From: Paucimonas sp.
GTDB lineage: Bacteria; Pseudomonadota; Gammaproteobacteria; Pseudomonadales; Pseudomonadaceae
Assembly (NCBI GenBank): GCA_031253995.1
Contig: JAIRVG010000021.1
Coordinates: 186,001 to 250,000 of the forward strand
Length of the DNA stretch: 64,000 bases
Reading direction: 5' to 3'
Shown here: piece after piece, positions 16,419 through 28,565 of the stretch
How the letters are laid out: each line of letters opens with the position of its first letter
Position numbering within the stretch: the stretch's first letter is position 1
The notes under the pieces: generated by a model
Told to the model about the DNA's origin: nothing
What the model saw: the letters and a program-made list of their open reading frames with translations, nothing else
Database searches by the model: none
Program-made: the position numbers and the translations under genes

Positions 16419-16529
16419 TTGTGGCGGCGCAGTATAAAGAGGGGCCTACCGTTGGTCAATCAGCTTTCATGGTCAATTTTTCCGCTTTCGGCTAAACTTC
16501 CCGGCCCTGTCGAACCCGTACCCATTGCC

Positions 16530-18709
<2,180 letters not shown>

Positions 18710-18755
18710 TGTTCTGTCATCCGACAAATACAACTTCTGCAAACTGGAGTGCTAA

Positions 18756-19097
18756 ATGAGCTTTCTGATCCCTGCCGCTTACGCGGACGCCGCAGCCCCT
18801 GCCGCTGCTGCCGGCCCGGCCGGTACCGGTTTCGAATGGATCTTCCTGGTCGGTTTCCTGGTCATCTTCTACCTGATGATCTGGCGCCCACAGGCCAAAC
18901 GTGCCAAAGAGCAGAAAAACCTGCTGAGCGCGCTGCAAAAAGGTGACGAAGTGGTCACCAACGGCGGCATCGCCGGCAAGATCGTCAAGGTCAGCGATGA
19001 CTTCGTGGTTCTCGAAGTGTCCGACTCGGTCGAACTGAAGTTCCAGAAGGGCGCCATCGCGGCCACCCTGCCGAAAGGTACGCTGAAAGCGATCTGA
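18756..19097 (+). CDS. yajC: Sec translocase accessory protein YajC
   Basis: YajC is a small inner-membrane partner of SecDF in protein export. The protein has 113 residues. An alanine-rich N-terminus is followed by a transmembrane helix (WIFLVGFLVIFYLMIW, about 28–43) ending in RPQAKRAKE, then a cytoplasmic domain with GDEVVTNGGIAGKI. These are diagnostic. It lies between tgt and secD. A GC hairpin without a T-run (19118–19136) follows and may act as a processing or attenuation site. Confidence 0.96.
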   Translation: MSFLIPAAYADAAAPAAAAGPAGTGFEWIFLVGFLVIFYLMIWRPQAKRAKEQKNLLSALQKGDEVVTNGGIAGKIVKVSDDFVVLEVSDSVELKFQKGAIAATLPKGTLKAI

Positions 19098-19157
19098 TTA
19101 GTTTTTATCCAATCGACGGGGCGCGCAAGGCGCCCCGCGTCTTGAACGGGCGGCGTG

Positions 19158-21023
19158 ATGCTGAACAAAACTCCTCTATGGAAGTACGTACTGATCCTGG
19201 CGGTATTGGCGATCGGTTTTATTTATTCCGCTCCCAACCTCTATCCTGACGATCCGGCTGTACAGGTCAGTGGCGCAAGCACTGCGCTGCAGGTCAGCCA
19301 GGCCGATCTGGATCGCGCCAGCAAGGCGCTGGGTGATGCAGGGATCGCGGTGAAGGCCGCTACCCTGGGCGAGAACGGCAAGGGTGCCCTGCTGCGCCTT
19401 TCCAAGCAGGAAGACCAGCTTCCGGCCAAGGATGTCGTGCGCAAGGCACTGGGCGATGATTACGTGGTGGCGCTGAACCTGGCCCCGACCACTCCGCAAT
19501 GGCTGCGCAGCATCGGTGCTCATCCGATGAAACTGGGTCTGGACCTGTCCGGTGGTGTGCACTTCCTGCTCGAAGTGGACATGGACAAGGCCATGGCCGC
19601 GCGCCTGAAAGTCTACGAAGGCGAAGTCAAAAGCCTTCTGCGCAAAGAGAAAGTCCGCTACCGCAGCCTGCCGCAGCAGGATGGTGGCATCCAGCTGGGC
19701 TTCTCCGACGACGCGACCCGCGAACAGGCCCGCAGCCTGATCCGCAAGAATTTCAACGATTTCGACCTGACCACCACCGAGCGTAACGACCTCTCGGTCC
19801 TGCGTCTGGCGATCTCGCCGGCGAAGATCACGGAAATCCGTGAATACGCCATCAAGCAGAACCTGACCACCGTCCGCAACCGGGTCAACGAGCTGGGCGT
19901 CGCCGAGCCGCTGGTGCAGCGCCAGGGTGCCAACCGCATCGTGGTCGAGCTGCCGGGCGTACAGGACACCGCCGAAGCCAAGCGTATTCTCGGCAAGACC
20001 GCCAACCTGGAATTCCGCCTGGGCGCCGAGCCTGGTGCGTCGAAAGCCACCACCGAGCAGTTCGAGTTCCGTGAAGGCGGGCGTTCGGCCCTGGTCGAGC
20101 GCGGCCTGATCATCACCGGTGACCAGGTCACCGATGCCCAGGCCAGCTACGACGAGCACGGCCGTCCGCAGGTGAACATCCGTCTCGATGGCCACGGCGG
20201 CGAGCTGATGAGCCGTGCGACCCGTACCAACGTCGGGCGCAGCATGGCGGTGATCTTCATCGAGCAGCGTCCTGTCACGCGCTACGAGAAGCAGGTGGTC
20301 GACGGCGTCGAGAAGGACGTGGCGATCCAGACCTTCCAGGAAGACAAGAAGATCATCAGCCTGGCGACCATCCAGTCGCCACTGGGCAGCCAGTTCCGCA
20401 TCACCGGCCTGAACGGCCAGGGCGAATCGTCCGAACTGGCCCTGCTGCTGCGTGCCGGTGGCCTGGCCGCGCCGATGTACTTCGCTGAAGAGCGCACCAT
20501 CGGCCCGAGCCTGGGTGCCGACAACATCACCAAGGGTATCGATGCTTCCCTGTGGGGCATGCTGTTCGTTTCCCTGTTCATCATGGCCATCTACCGCTTC
20601 TTCGGTCTGATCGCCACCGTCGCCCTGGCGGGCAACATGGTCCTGCTGCTGGCGCTGATGTCGCTGCTCGGCGCGACCCTGACGCTGCCTGGTATCGCCG
20701 GTATCGTGTTGACCATGGGCATGGCGGTCGACGCCAACGTGCTGATCTTCTCGCGTATCCGCGAGGAGCTGGCCAATGGCATGTCGGCGCAACGCGCCAT
20801 CCACGAAGGTTTCGACCGTGCCTACACGGCGATTCTCGACGCCAACCTGACCACCCTGCTGGTCGGCGGCATCCTCTTCGCCATGGGCACCGGCCCGGTC
20901 AAGGGCTTCGCGGTCACCATGTCGCTGGGTATCTTCACCTCGATGTTCACTGCCATTCTGGTTACCCGTGCGATCGTCAACGGGATCTATGGCGGCCGCG
21001 ACATCAAGAAGCTGTGGGTTTAA
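19158..21023 (+). CDS. secD: Protein translocase subunit SecD
   Basis: SecD with SecF uses the proton gradient to pull exported proteins across the inner membrane. It has 621 residues, typical for Pseudomonas. The first transmembrane helix is near residues 9–26, a large periplasmic P1 region includes LGLDLSGGVHFLLEVD, and the C-terminal part has five helices with the GIAGIVLTMGMAVDANVLIFSRI motif of the RND-like family. The ATG at 19158 follows a GTG at 19155 in frame; either could serve. Confidence 0.97.
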   Translation: MLNKTPLWKYVLILAVLAIGFIYSAPNLYPDDPAVQVSGASTALQVSQADLDRASKALGDAGIAVKAATLGENGKGALLRLSKQEDQLPAKDVVRKALGDDYVVALNLAPTTPQWLRSIGAHPMKLGLDLSGGVHFLLEVDMDKAMAARLKVYEGEVKSLLRKEKVRYRSLPQQDGGIQLGFSDDATREQARSLIRKNFNDFDLTTTERNDLSVLRLAISPAKITEIREYAIKQNLTTVRNRVNELGVAEPLVQRQGANRIVVELPGVQDTAEAKRILGKTANLEFRLGAEPGASKATTEQFEFREGGRSALVERGLIITGDQVTDAQASYDEHGRPQVNIRLDGHGGELMSRATRTNVGRSMAVIFIEQRPVTRYEKQVVDGVEKDVAIQTFQEDKKIISLATIQSPLGSQFRITGLNGQGESSELALLLRAGGLAAPMYFAEERTIGPSLGADNITKGIDASLWGMLFVSLFIMAIYRFFGLIATVALAGNMVLLLALMSLLGATLTLPGIAGIVLTMGMAVDANVLIFSRIREELANGMSAQRAIHEGFDRAYTAILDANLTTLLVGGILFAMGTGPVKGFAVTMSLGIFTSMFTAILVTRAIVNGIYGGRDIKKLWV

Positions 21024-21032
21024 GGGGCTGCC

Positions 21033-21944
21033 ATGCTACGTACGATCAACTTCATGGGCGTGCGCAATGTTGCGTTCGCCGTCACCATGCTCCTTACAGT
21101 GGTGGCTCTGTTCAGCTGGTTCCACAAGGGCCTGAACTTCGGTCTGGACTTCACCGGGGGTACGCTCATCGAGCTGACCTACGAGCGTCCGGCCGATCTC
21201 GGCAAGGTCCGCGAGGAACTGGTCAGTTCCGGCTTCAACGAGGCCGTGGTGCAGAGCTTCGGTGCAACCACCGACCTGCTGGTGCGCATGCCTGGCGATG
21301 ATCCTCAGCTGGGCAACAAGGTTGCCGACGCGCTGAAGAAAATCGGCGGCGACAACCCGGCAACGGTCAAGCGCGTCGAGTTCGTCGGCCCGCAGGTGGG
21401 TGAGGAATTGCGCGACCAGGGCGGCCTCGGCATGCTCATGGCGCTGGGCGGGATCCTGATCTACCTGGCGTTCCGCTTCCAGTGGAAGTTCGCCGTAGGC
21501 GCGATCCTCTCGCTGGTCCACGACGTCGTGGTGACCATGGGTATCCTGTCGTTCTTCCAGATCACCTTCGACCTGACGGTGCTGGCGGCGGTCCTGGCGA
21601 TCATCGGTTACTCGCTCAACGACACCATCGTCGTGTTCGACCGGGTCCGCGAGAACTTCCGCGTGCTGCGCAAGGCGACGCTGATCGAGAACATCAACAT
21701 CTCGACCACCCAGACCCTGCTGCGTACCGTGGCTACCTCGGTGTCGACCCTGCTGGCCATTGCCGCCCTGCTGATCTTCGGCGGCGACAACCTGTGGGGC
21801 TTCTCGGTGGCGCTGCTGGTCGGTGTTCTGGCGGGTACCTACTCGTCGATCTACATCGCCAACGTGGTGCTGATCTGGCTGAACCTGACCACTGAAGACC
21901 TGATTCCTCCGGCGAAAACCGAAGGCGTGGACGACCGTCCATAA
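21033..21944 (+). CDS. secF: Protein translocase subunit SecF
   Basis: SecF is the partner of SecD, 9 bp downstream of it. The protein has 303 residues, with an N-terminal helix, the GLDFTGGTLIEL periplasmic motif, and a C-terminal membrane domain including GYSLNDTIVVFDRVREN, a SecF signature. It ends shortly before a strong terminator at 21975–22008 that closes the queA–secF operon. Confidence 0.97.
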   Translation: MLRTINFMGVRNVAFAVTMLLTVVALFSWFHKGLNFGLDFTGGTLIELTYERPADLGKVREELVSSGFNEAVVQSFGATTDLLVRMPGDDPQLGNKVADALKKIGGDNPATVKRVEFVGPQVGEELRDQGGLGMLMALGGILIYLAFRFQWKFAVGAILSLVHDVVVTMGILSFFQITFDLTVLAAVLAIIGYSLNDTIVVFDRVRENFRVLRKATLIENINISTTQTLLRTVATSVSTLLAIAALLIFGGDNLWGFSVALLVGVLAGTYSSIYIANVVLIWLNLTTEDLIPPAKTEGVDDRP

Positions 21945-21974
21945 GGCTTTTTCCTACGCCGTTGGCGGAAGAGG

Positions 21975-22008
21975 AGGGCGCGAGTATTGAACTCGCGCCC
22001 TTTTTTTT
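21975..22008 (+). terminator. Terminator after secF
   Basis: Stem GGGCGCGAG/CTCGCGCCC around a short A/T-rich loop, followed by eight T. Confidence 0.92.
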
Positions 22009-22064
22009 GCTCCAAGGCTGGGAGAAGCGCGGATTGATACCCGCAGGTAAATCAGGAGGTTCAC

Positions 22065-22613
22065 GTGAACAAGTCGATGCTCGTGGGTGCGGTACTGGGT
22101 GCTGTCGGTGTGACTGCCGGAGGTGCTGTCGCCACCTACAGCCTGGTCAATGATGGACCGGAGTATGCCCAGGTGATGGGTGTGCAGCCGGTCAAGCAGA
22201 CCGTGAAGACGCCACGGGAAGTCTGCAAGGACGTCACGGTCACCCGGCAGAAACCGGTGCAGGACCAGCATCAGATCGCCGGTACCGTGGTCGGTGCGCT
22301 GGCCGGTGGCCTGCTCGGCAACCAGATCGGCGGCGGCACCGGCAAGAAGATCGCCACGGTGGCCGGTGCGGTCGGTGGTGGCTATGCCGGCAACAAGGTG
22401 CAGGAGCACATGCAGAACAGTGACACCTACACCACCACCCAGACCCGCTGCAATACGGTGAATGACGTGAGCGAGAAGGTGGTCGGGTATGACGTGAAGT
22501 ATTCGATCGGTGACAAGGTGGGGCAGGTGCGCATGGAGCGTGATCCGGGCTCGCAGATCCCGCTGGACAAGCAGGGCAACCTGATCCTGGGTCAGGCCCA
22601 GCCTGCTCAGTAA
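22065..22613 (+). CDS. Glycine-zipper 2TM domain protein (outer-membrane-type)
   Basis: This 182-residue protein starts at GTG with a near-perfect AGGAGG 5 bp upstream. The N-terminal hydrophobic segment (MLVGAVLGAVGVTAGGAVAT) is a signal or anchor. The glycine zipper VVGALAGGLLGNQIGGGTGKK is followed by VAGAVGGGYAGNKVQE; these are paired helices with small-residue packing seen in the SlyB/Rickettsia 17-kDa family. C-terminal part VGYDVKYSIGDKVGQVRMERDPG fits that family. Exact role is unknown; envelope integrity is likely. Monocistronic, between the secF terminator and a REP pair. Confidence 0.8.
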   Translation: MNKSMLVGAVLGAVGVTAGGAVATYSLVNDGPEYAQVMGVQPVKQTVKTPREVCKDVTVTRQKPVQDQHQIAGTVVGALAGGLLGNQIGGGTGKKIATVAGAVGGGYAGNKVQEHMQNSDTYTTTQTRCNTVNDVSEKVVGYDVKYSIGDKVGQVRMERDPGSQIPLDKQGNLILGQAQPAQ

Positions 22614-22637
22614 GAAGGGCTTGAGGGGTACGCGCAC

Positions 22638-22716
22638 CCTGTGGGAGCGGGTTCACCCGCGATGGCGGCAGTGAATTCACCATCGCAATCGCGGGTGAAC
22701 CCGCTCCCACAAGGTT
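22638..22716. repeat. Inverted REP pair (BIME)
   Basis: CTGTGGGAGCGGGTTCACCC and its inverted copy GGGTGAACCCGCTCCCACA flank a short centre, giving a long hairpin. It lies between the convergent glycine-zipper gene and suhB. Confidence 0.75.
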
Positions 22717-22738
22717 TGCGGTGAGCCACAAGCCGGGC

Positions 22739-22771
22739 ACAAAAAAAGCACCTCGAAAGGTGCTTTTTTCA
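22739..22771. terminator. Terminator of suhB
   Basis: Stem GCACCT/AGGTGC with loop CGAA; A-run on the left and T-run on the right make it usable in both directions. It lies just past the suhB stop. Confidence 0.85.
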
Positions 22772-22784
22772 TTTCAGGTGAAAC

Positions 22785-23600
22785 TCAGCGCTTGACCGAA
22801 GGCGGCAGGTGCGGCTGGATCGCGGTCAGCACGGCCTTGAAGCACTTGATGTTGCCGGCAACCACATGACCCTTCTCCAGGAAGTCATGACCACCGGTGA
22901 AGTCGCTCACCAGGCCGCCCGCTTCCTGGATCAGCAGCGCGCCTGCAGCCATGTCCCACTCGGACAGGCCCGACTCCCAGAACGCATCGAAACGACCTGC
23001 AGCCACATAGGCCAGGTCGAGGCTGGCGGAACCGGCGCGGCGGATGCCGGCGGTCTGGCCGACCAGCGCACGGAACATGCCCAGGTAGTTGTCCAGGTAT
23101 TCCATCTGGTTGTCGCGGAACGGGAAGCCGGTACCCAGCAGGGCGCCTTCCAGGCTGGTACGCGAGCTGACGCGCAGGCGACGGCCATTGAGCTGGGCGC
23201 CACGGCCACGGCTGGCGGTGAATTCTTCCTGGCGAACCGGGTCGAGGACCACGGCATGTTCCAGGCGGCCGCGGTATTTGCAGGCGATGCTGACGGCAAA
23301 GTGTGGAACGCCACGCAGGAAGTTGGTGGTGCCGTCCAGCGGATCGATGATCCACAGGTAGTCTTCACCTTCGCCGCTGCCGGCATGCAGACCGGTCTCT
23401 TCGCCCTGGATGGCGTGGGTCGGATACGCCTTGCGCAGCGCATCGATGATGACCTTCTCGGCTGCGCGGTCGACCTCGGAGACGTAGTCCTTGGCGTCCT
23501 TCTCATCAACCTTGATGGTATCCAGGCGTTCGATTGAGCGGAAAATCAGTTCGCTGGCGCTGCGGGCGGCGCGCAGCGCGATATTCAGCATGGGCTGCAT
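22785..23600 (-). CDS. suhB: Inositol-1-monophosphatase / SuhB
   Basis: SuhB dephosphorylates myo-inositol-1-phosphate and in proteobacteria also acts in rRNA transcription antitermination complexes. Start MQPMLNIALRAARSASELI gives 271 residues, the family size; the much longer upstream open frame runs antisense through trmJ and cysE and is not coding. Metal-binding motifs are GEETG (about 67), WIIDPLDGTTNF (about 82–93) and SEWDMAAGALLIQEAGG. It is divergent from trmJ across 147 bp. Confidence 0.97.
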   Translation of the reverse strand: MQPMLNIALRAARSASELIFRSIERLDTIKVDEKDAKDYVSEVDRAAEKVIIDALRKAYPTHAIQGEETGLHAGSGEGEDYLWIIDPLDGTTNFLRGVPHFAVSIACKYRGRLEHAVVLDPVRQEEFTASRGRGAQLNGRRLRVSSRTSLEGALLGTGFPFRDNQMEYLDNYLGMFRALVGQTAGIRRAGSASLDLAYVAAGRFDAFWESGLSEWDMAAGALLIQEAGGLVSDFTGGHDFLEKGHVVAGNIKCFKAVLTAIQPHLPPSVKR

Positions 23601-23747
23601 GGACGTTTCACCTGAGATGTTAAAGAAAGCCGAACAGTCTAACAGAAAACTTCCGGGGCAGAAGGGCAACATTTGCTTACGTGGCGTTACGCCCGTCGCT
23701 TCTGTAAGATTTGCTCCCCCCTGATTTGATGCCTGTGAGCGCCCGAC

Positions 23748-24509
23748 GTGCTGGAAAATATTCGTGTCGTCCTGGTCTGTACCAGTCATCCCGGCAACAT
23801 CGGCGGGGCTGCGCGTGCCATGAAGAACATGGGACTGTCGCGCCTCGTGCTGGTGGATCCGGCGGATTTCCCTTCTCCCGAAGCCAGCGCCCGCGCCTCC
23901 GGTGCCGACGATGTGCTGGCCGGCGCGCAAGTGGTCGCCTCCCTGGAGGACGCCCTGGTCGGCTGCACCCTGGTGGTCGGCACCAGCGCCCGCAGCCGCA
24001 GCCTGCCCTGGCCGATGCTCGACCCGCGCGAGTGCGGCGCCGAGGCGGTCAAGCGCGCCGCGCAAGGCGAGCAGGTCGCGCTGGTCTTCGGTCGTGAACA
24101 CGCCGGCCTGACCAACGACGAACTGCAGCGATGTCACTACCACGTGCATATCCCCTCCAACCCGGACTTCAGCTCGCTGAACCTGGCGGCGGCGGTGCAG
24201 GTGCTGAGCTACGAAGTGCGCATGGCCTGGCTGGCGGAAGCGCCGGCAGCGGTCACGACGGACAAGGACGAGGCGGTCGAGGAATTGGCCACCATGGATG
24301 AAATGGAGCGGTTCTACGGCCACCTGGAAAGCACCCTGGTTCAGATCGGTTTCCTCGATCCGGCCAAACCCAAGCACCTGATGCCGCGGCTGCGGCGCCT
24401 GTTCGGGCGCAGCGCGGTGAATCGTTCGGAAATGAGTATTTTGCGCGGCATCCTCACCGAAACCCAGAAAGCGGCCCGGGGCGATGCGCACAAGCGGAAG
24501 GATCAATAG
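23748..24509 (+). CDS. trmJ: tRNA (cytidine/uridine-32-2'-O)-methyltransferase TrmJ
   Basis: TrmJ methylates the ribose at position 32 of several tRNAs. It has 253 residues from a GTG start (MLENIRVVLVCTSHPGNIG). SPOUT-class features include NIGGAARAMKNMGL near the N-terminus, LVFGREHAGLTNDEL, and the knot segment IPSNPDFSSLNLAAAVQVLSYE over two stretches. It abuts cysE (1 bp from stop to next start). The order suhB<>trmJ-cysE-iscR is normal for Pseudomonas. Confidence 0.96.
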   Translation: MLENIRVVLVCTSHPGNIGGAARAMKNMGLSRLVLVDPADFPSPEASARASGADDVLAGAQVVASLEDALVGCTLVVGTSARSRSLPWPMLDPRECGAEAVKRAAQGEQVALVFGREHAGLTNDELQRCHYHVHIPSNPDFSSLNLAAAVQVLSYEVRMAWLAEAPAAVTTDKDEAVEELATMDEMERFYGHLESTLVQIGFLDPAKPKHLMPRLRRLFGRSAVNRSEMSILRGILTETQKAARGDAHKRKDQ

Positions 24510-25292
24510 ATGTTCGAGCGTCTGCGTGAAGATATCCAAAGCGTTTTCCACCGTGACCCGGCGGCGCGCAATGCCTTCGAGGTGCTGACCTGCTACCCCG
24601 GGATGCACGCGATCTGGCTGCACCGCGCGGCTCACTGCCTGTGGAAGAAGGACTGGAAATGGCTGGCCCGCCTGGTGTCCAACTTCGGGCGCTGGCTGAC
24701 CGGCATCGAGATTCACCCGGGGGCCAAGGTCGGCCGGCGGTTCTTCATCGACCACGGCATGGGCATCGTCATCGGCGAGACTGCCGAGATCGGCGATGAC
24801 GTCACCCTCTACCAGGGCGTGACCCTGGGCGGCACCACCTGGAACAAGGGCAAGCGCCACCCGACCCTGGAAGACGGCGTGGTGGTGGGGGCGGGCGCCA
24901 AGGTGCTCGGTCCGTTCACCGTCGGCGCCGGGGCCAAGATCGGTTCCAATGCCGTGGTGACCAAGGCCGTCCCGGCCGGCGCCACCGCGGTGGGTATTCC
25001 GGGGCGCATCATCGTCAAGAGCGATGGCGAGCAGGAAGCCCGGCGCAAGGCCATGGCCGAGAAGATCGGCTTCGATGCCTACGGCGTCAGCGAGGACATG
25101 CCGGACCCGGTGGCCCGCGCCATCGGTCAGTTGCTCGACCACCTGCAGGCGGTCGACGGCCGCCTGGAGGACATGTGCGGCGCCCTGACCAAGCTCGGCA
25201 GCGACTACTGCGCCAAGGAGCTGCCAGCCTTGCACGACGAGGACTTCGCCTGTGTCAAAGGCGAGGTACGCAGCGACGCGGCGACGCATTGA
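24510..25292 (+). CDS. cysE: Serine O-acetyltransferase
   Basis: CysE makes O-acetylserine from serine and acetyl-CoA, the first step of cysteine synthesis, which supplies sulfur to the adjacent Isc genes. It has 260 residues. The left-handed beta-helix hexapeptide repeats run from [19 protein letters not shown] (about 70) to GIPGRIIV (about 168), with the catalytic-site signature [17 protein letters not shown] and [13 protein letters not shown] precedes the ATG. Confidence 0.97.
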   Translation: MFERLREDIQSVFHRDPAARNAFEVLTCYPGMHAIWLHRAAHCLWKKDWKWLARLVSNFGRWLTGIEIHPGAKVGRRFFIDHGMGIVIGETAEIGDDVTLYQGVTLGGTTWNKGKRHPTLEDGVVVGAGAKVLGPFTVGAGAKIGSNAVVTKAVPAGATAVGIPGRIIVKSDGEQEARRKAMAEKIGFDAYGVSEDMPDPVARAIGQLLDHLQAVDGRLEDMCGALTKLGSDYCAKELPALHDEDFACVKGEVRSDAATH

Positions 25293-25389
25293 CAGCCGTC
25301 CGGCACATTGGGGCGTGTGCTCACGCCCCGACTTTGCTATCATCCTGCGCCGCCGTTCAGGCGCAAACCCGACTAAAGCAGTAGGTCTT

Positions 25390-25414
25390 ATAGTTGACTT
25401 AAATGCTCGGGAAT
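25390..25414 (+). promoter_or_regulatory. IscR type 1 binding site upstream of iscR
   Basis: The 25-bp site begins ATAGTTGACT and ends CTCGGGAAT, matching the type 1 IscR consensus for [2Fe-2S]-IscR. It lies 46 bp before the iscR start and should mediate autorepression of the whole isc operon when cluster supply is adequate. Confidence 0.8.
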
Positions 25415-25459
25415 CGCATACTCGCACACATTCCGTAACCTCCGTGGTATCAAATAGCC

Positions 25460-25951
25460 ATGCGACTGACTACCAAAGGCCGATACGCCGTGACTGCCAT
25501 GCTCGACCTGGCATTGCACGCGCAGAACGGGCCGGTCTCCCTGGCCGACATCTCCGAGCGCCAAGGCATTTCCCTTTCCTACCTGGAACAGCTGTTCGCC
25601 AAGCTGCGCCGCAGCAACCTGGTGTCCAGCGTTCGCGGTCCGGGTGGCGGCTACCAGCTGTCGCGGACCATGGAAAGCATCCAGGTCGCCCAGGTCATCG
25701 ATGCGGTCAATGAATCGGTCGATGCCACCCGTTGCCAGGGCCTTGGCGATTGCCATGCCGGCGATACCTGCCTGACCCACCACCTGTGGTGTGACCTGAG
25801 CGCACGGATCCACGAATTCCTCAGCGGAATCAGCCTGGCCGACCTCGTGACCCGCCGTGAGGTCCAGGAAGTCGCCCAGCGCCAGGACCTGCGTCGCATC
25901 GCCGGCCGTGCCCCGCATCTGGACAAGATTGAAACGTCCGCCGTCGAATAA
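25460..25951 (+). CDS. iscR: Iron–sulfur cluster regulator IscR
   Basis: This Rrf2-family repressor carries a [2Fe-2S] cluster and sets isc expression. It has 163 residues, with an N-terminal winged helix ([18 protein letters not shown], then [14 protein letters not shown]). The cluster ligands are in [17 protein letters not shown] at about 92–108: three Cys plus His, as in E. coli IscR. It heads iscR-S-U-A-hscB-hscA-fdx-iscX and has an IscR box upstream. Confidence 0.98.
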   Translation: MRLTTKGRYAVTAMLDLALHAQNGPVSLADISERQGISLSYLEQLFAKLRRSNLVSSVRGPGGGYQLSRTMESIQVAQVIDAVNESVDATRCQGLGDCHAGDTCLTHHLWCDLSARIHEFLSGISLADLVTRREVQEVAQRQDLRRIAGRAPHLDKIETSAVE

Positions 25952-25993
25952 CCGTACCGACGAGCGACGCGCCTGCCTGATAGGAGATATTCA

Positions 25994-27208
25994 ATGAAGT
26001 TGCCGATCTACCTCGATTATTCCGCGACCACTCCGGTCGACCCACGCGTCGCCCAGAAAATGAGCGAGTGCCTGCTGGTCGACGGGAACTTCGGTAACCC
26101 GGCGTCGCGCTCCCACGTCTTCGGCTGGAAAGCCGAGGAAGCGGTCGAGAACGCCCGCCGCCAGGTCGCCGACCTGGTCAACGCCGATCCACGGGAAATC
26201 GTCTGGACCAGCGGTGCCACCGAATCCGACAACCTGGCGCTGAAGGGCGTTGCGCACTTCTACGGCTCCAAGGGCAAGCACATCATCACCTCCAAGATCG
26301 AGCACAAGGCGGTCCTGGACAGCACCCGCCAGCTGGAACGCGAAGGTTTCGAGGTCACCTACCTGGAACCGGGCGAAGACGGCCTGATCACCCCTGCACT
26401 CGTTGAAGCCGCGCTGCGTGAAGACACCATCCTGGTCTCGGTCATGCACGTGAACAACGAGATCGGCACCATCAACGACATCGCTGCCATCGGCGAACTG
26501 ACCCGCTCCCGCGGCGTCATGTTCCACGTCGACGCCGCTCAGTCCACCGGCAAGGTCGAGATCGACCTGCAGAAGCTGAAAGTCGACCTGATGTCCTTCT
26601 CCGCCCACAAGACCTACGGCCCTAAAGGCATCGGCGCGCTGTACGTCAGCCGCAAGCCGCGCGTACGTCTGGAAGCGGCCATGCACGGCGGCGGTCACGA
26701 GCGCGGCATGCGTTCCGGTACCCTGGCCACCCACCAGATCGTCGGCATGGGCGAAGCCTTCGCCGTGGCCAAGGAACTGATGGCCAGCGAGAACGTGCGC
26801 ATCAAGGCGCTGAGCGACCGCTTCTTCAAGCAGGTCCAGGGCCTGGAAGAGCTGTACGTCAACGGCAGCCTGACCGCCCGTATCCCGCACAACCTGAACC
26901 TGAGCTTCAACTACGTCGAAGGCGAGTCGCTGATCATGGCGCTCAAGGACCTGGCCGTTTCGTCCGGCTCGGCCTGTACTTCGGCATCCCTGGAGCCGTC
27001 CTACGTCCTGCGCGCCCTGGGCCGCAACGACGAGCTGGCGCACAGCTCCATCCGTTTCACCTTCGGCCGTTTCACCACCGAAGAAGAAATCGACTACGCC
27101 GCGCAGAAAGTGTGCGAGGCCGTTACCAAGCTGCGTGAGCTCTCGCCGCTGTGGGACATGTTCAAAGACGGCGTCGACATCTCCAAGATCGAGTGGGCTG
27201 CGCACTAA
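25994..27208 (+). CDS. iscS: Cysteine desulfurase IscS
   Basis: IscS is a PLP enzyme that takes sulfur from cysteine and hands the persulfide to IscU. It has 404 residues, as in E. coli. The PLP lysine is in [12 protein letters not shown] and the mobile catalytic cysteine in [14 protein letters not shown]. The start [16 protein letters not shown] has GGAGA upstream. C-terminal [18 protein letters not shown], the IscU-docking end, is complete. Confidence 0.98.
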   Translation: MKLPIYLDYSATTPVDPRVAQKMSECLLVDGNFGNPASRSHVFGWKAEEAVENARRQVADLVNADPREIVWTSGATESDNLALKGVAHFYGSKGKHIITSKIEHKAVLDSTRQLEREGFEVTYLEPGEDGLITPALVEAALREDTILVSVMHVNNEIGTINDIAAIGELTRSRGVMFHVDAAQSTGKVEIDLQKLKVDLMSFSAHKTYGPKGIGALYVSRKPRVRLEAAMHGGGHERGMRSGTLATHQIVGMGEAFAVAKELMASENVRIKALSDRFFKQVQGLEELYVNGSLTARIPHNLNLSFNYVEGESLIMALKDLAVSSGSACTSASLEPSYVLRALGRNDELAHSSIRFTFGRFTTEEEIDYAAQKVCEAVTKLRELSPLWDMFKDGVDISKIEWAAH

Positions 27209-27254
27209 GTAGTCGCCGGCAAGAGCGGCTCTCTGATGAGGAAGGAATTGCACC

Positions 27255-27641
27255 ATGGCATACAGTGAAAAGGTCATCGACCACTACGAAAACCCACGCA
27301 ACGTCGGCAAGATGAACGCCGAGGACCCGGATGTCGGTACCGGCATGGTCGGCGCTCCAGCGTGCGGCGACGTGATGCGCCTGCAGATCAAGGTCAACGA
27401 GCAGGGCGTCATCGAAGACGCCAAGTTCAAGACCTACGGCTGCGGTTCGGCCATCGCCTCCAGCTCCCTCGCCACCGAGTGGATGAAGGGCAAGACCCTG
27501 GACGAAGCCGAAACCATCAAGAACACCCAGCTGGCCGAAGAACTGGCCCTGCCGCCGGTGAAGATCCACTGCTCGGTACTCGCCGAGGACGCCATCAAGG
27601 CGGCCGTGCGCGATTACAAGCAGAAGAAAGGTTTGATCTAA
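27255..27641 (+). CDS. iscU: Iron–sulfur cluster scaffold IscU
   Basis: IscU assembles the nascent cluster on Cys37, Cys63 and Cys106 with Asp39; all four are present in 128 residues. The HscA recognition motif LPPVK is at 99–103. AAGGA lies ahead of the ATG. It sits 46 bp after iscS. Confidence 0.98.
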   Translation: MAYSEKVIDHYENPRNVGKMNAEDPDVGTGMVGAPACGDVMRLQIKVNEQGVIEDAKFKTYGCGSAIASSSLATEWMKGKTLDEAETIKNTQLAEELALPPVKIHCSVLAEDAIKAAVRDYKQKKGLI

Positions 27642-27669
27642 CCCGCCTGTCGCAGGTCAAGGAGTCCCG

Positions 27670-27993
27670 ATGGCTATCAGCATGACAGAAGCCGCCGCCA
27701 ACCATGTGCGGCGCTCCCTCGAAGGACGTGGCAAAGGTGACGGCATTCGCCTGGGCGTCCGTACTACCGGCTGCTCCGGTCTGGCCTACGTGCTGGAATT
27801 CGTCGACGAGCCGAATGACGAAGACCAGGTCTTCGAGAGCCACGGCATGAAGGTCATCATCGACCCGAAAAGCCTGGTCTACCTCGACGGCACCGAACTG
27901 GACTTCGTCAAGGAAGGGTTGAACGAAGGCTTCAAGTTCAACAACCCCAACGTGCGCGGTGAGTGTGGCTGCGGCGAAAGCTTCAACGTCTGA
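27670..27993 (+). CDS. iscA: A-type Fe–S carrier IscA
   Basis: IscA carries iron or clusters to apo-proteins. The three ligands Cys35 (TTGCSGL), Cys99 and Cys101 (GECGCGESF) are in place in a 107-residue chain, the same length as E. coli IscA. It is 28 bp after iscU, with AAGGAG ahead of the start. Confidence 0.98.
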   Translation: MAISMTEAAANHVRRSLEGRGKGDGIRLGVRTTGCSGLAYVLEFVDEPNDEDQVFESHGMKVIIDPKSLVYLDGTELDFVKEGLNEGFKFNNPNVRGECGCGESFNV

Positions 27994-28001
27994 GGCTGCG
28001 C

Positions 28002-28523
28002 GTGGGTACTCCTTGTCATTTCGCCCTGTTTGACCTGCAGCCGGACTTCCGTCTGGACCTGGACCAGCTGGCCACTCGCTACCGCGAGCTGGCCCGCGCC
28101 GTGCACCCGGACCGCTTCGCCGACGCCAGCGAGCGCGAGCAGCGCCTGGCGCTGGAGCGTTCCGCCGGTCTCAACGAGGCCTACCAGACCCTCAAGAGCG
28201 CGCCCCGTCGGGCGCGTTACCTGTTGGCGATCAGCGGCCACGAAGTGCCGCAGGAAGTCACCGTCCACGATCCCGAGTTCCTCTTCCAGCAGATGCAATG
28301 GCGCGAAGAGCTCGAAGACCTGCAGGACAGTGCCGACCTCGACGGCGTCGCCGCATTCAAGCGCCGCCTGAAAGTCGCCCAGGAAGCCCTCAACGAGGAG
28401 TTCGCCGCCTGCTGGAACGATGCCGCGCAGCGTGAACAGGCCGAGCGCCTGATGCGCCGCATGCAGTTCCTCGACAAGCTCGCCTACGAAGTGCGCCAGC
28501 TGGAAGAGCGCCTCGACGATTAA
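28002..28523 (+). CDS. hscB: Co-chaperone HscB
   Basis: HscB is the J-protein that brings IscU to HscA and stimulates its ATPase. Start at GTG ([19 protein letters not shown] follows) gives 173 residues, against 171 in E. coli; the frame from 27963 would overlap iscA. GAGG lies 9 bp upstream. The J-domain HPD is in [10 protein letters not shown], and the C-terminal three-helix IscU-binding domain ends [11 protein letters not shown]. Confidence 0.95.
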   Translation: MGTPCHFALFDLQPDFRLDLDQLATRYRELARAVHPDRFADASEREQRLALERSAGLNEAYQTLKSAPRRARYLLAISGHEVPQEVTVHDPEFLFQQMQWREELEDLQDSADLDGVAAFKRRLKVAQEALNEEFAACWNDAAQREQAERLMRRMQFLDKLAYEVRQLEERLDD

Positions 28524-28526
28524 CCC

Positions 28527-28550
28527 GGTGCCGCCCCTGGCGGCACCTTT
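28527..28550 (+). terminator. Intra-operon hairpin between hscB and hscA
   Basis: Perfect 9-bp stem GGTGCCGCC/GGCGGCACC with a 3-bp loop, then only TTT. Too few T for a strong terminator; it may attenuate or stabilise mRNA so that hscA, fdx and iscX are made at a different level from iscR-S-U-A. Confidence 0.5.
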
Positions 28551-28565
28551 GGTATTCAGATAAGC

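Noticed and set aside
22785..25427. 880-codon minus-strand frame
   Set aside because: Only the part to 23600 is SuhB; the rest is antisense to trmJ and cysE and lacks protein-like features.
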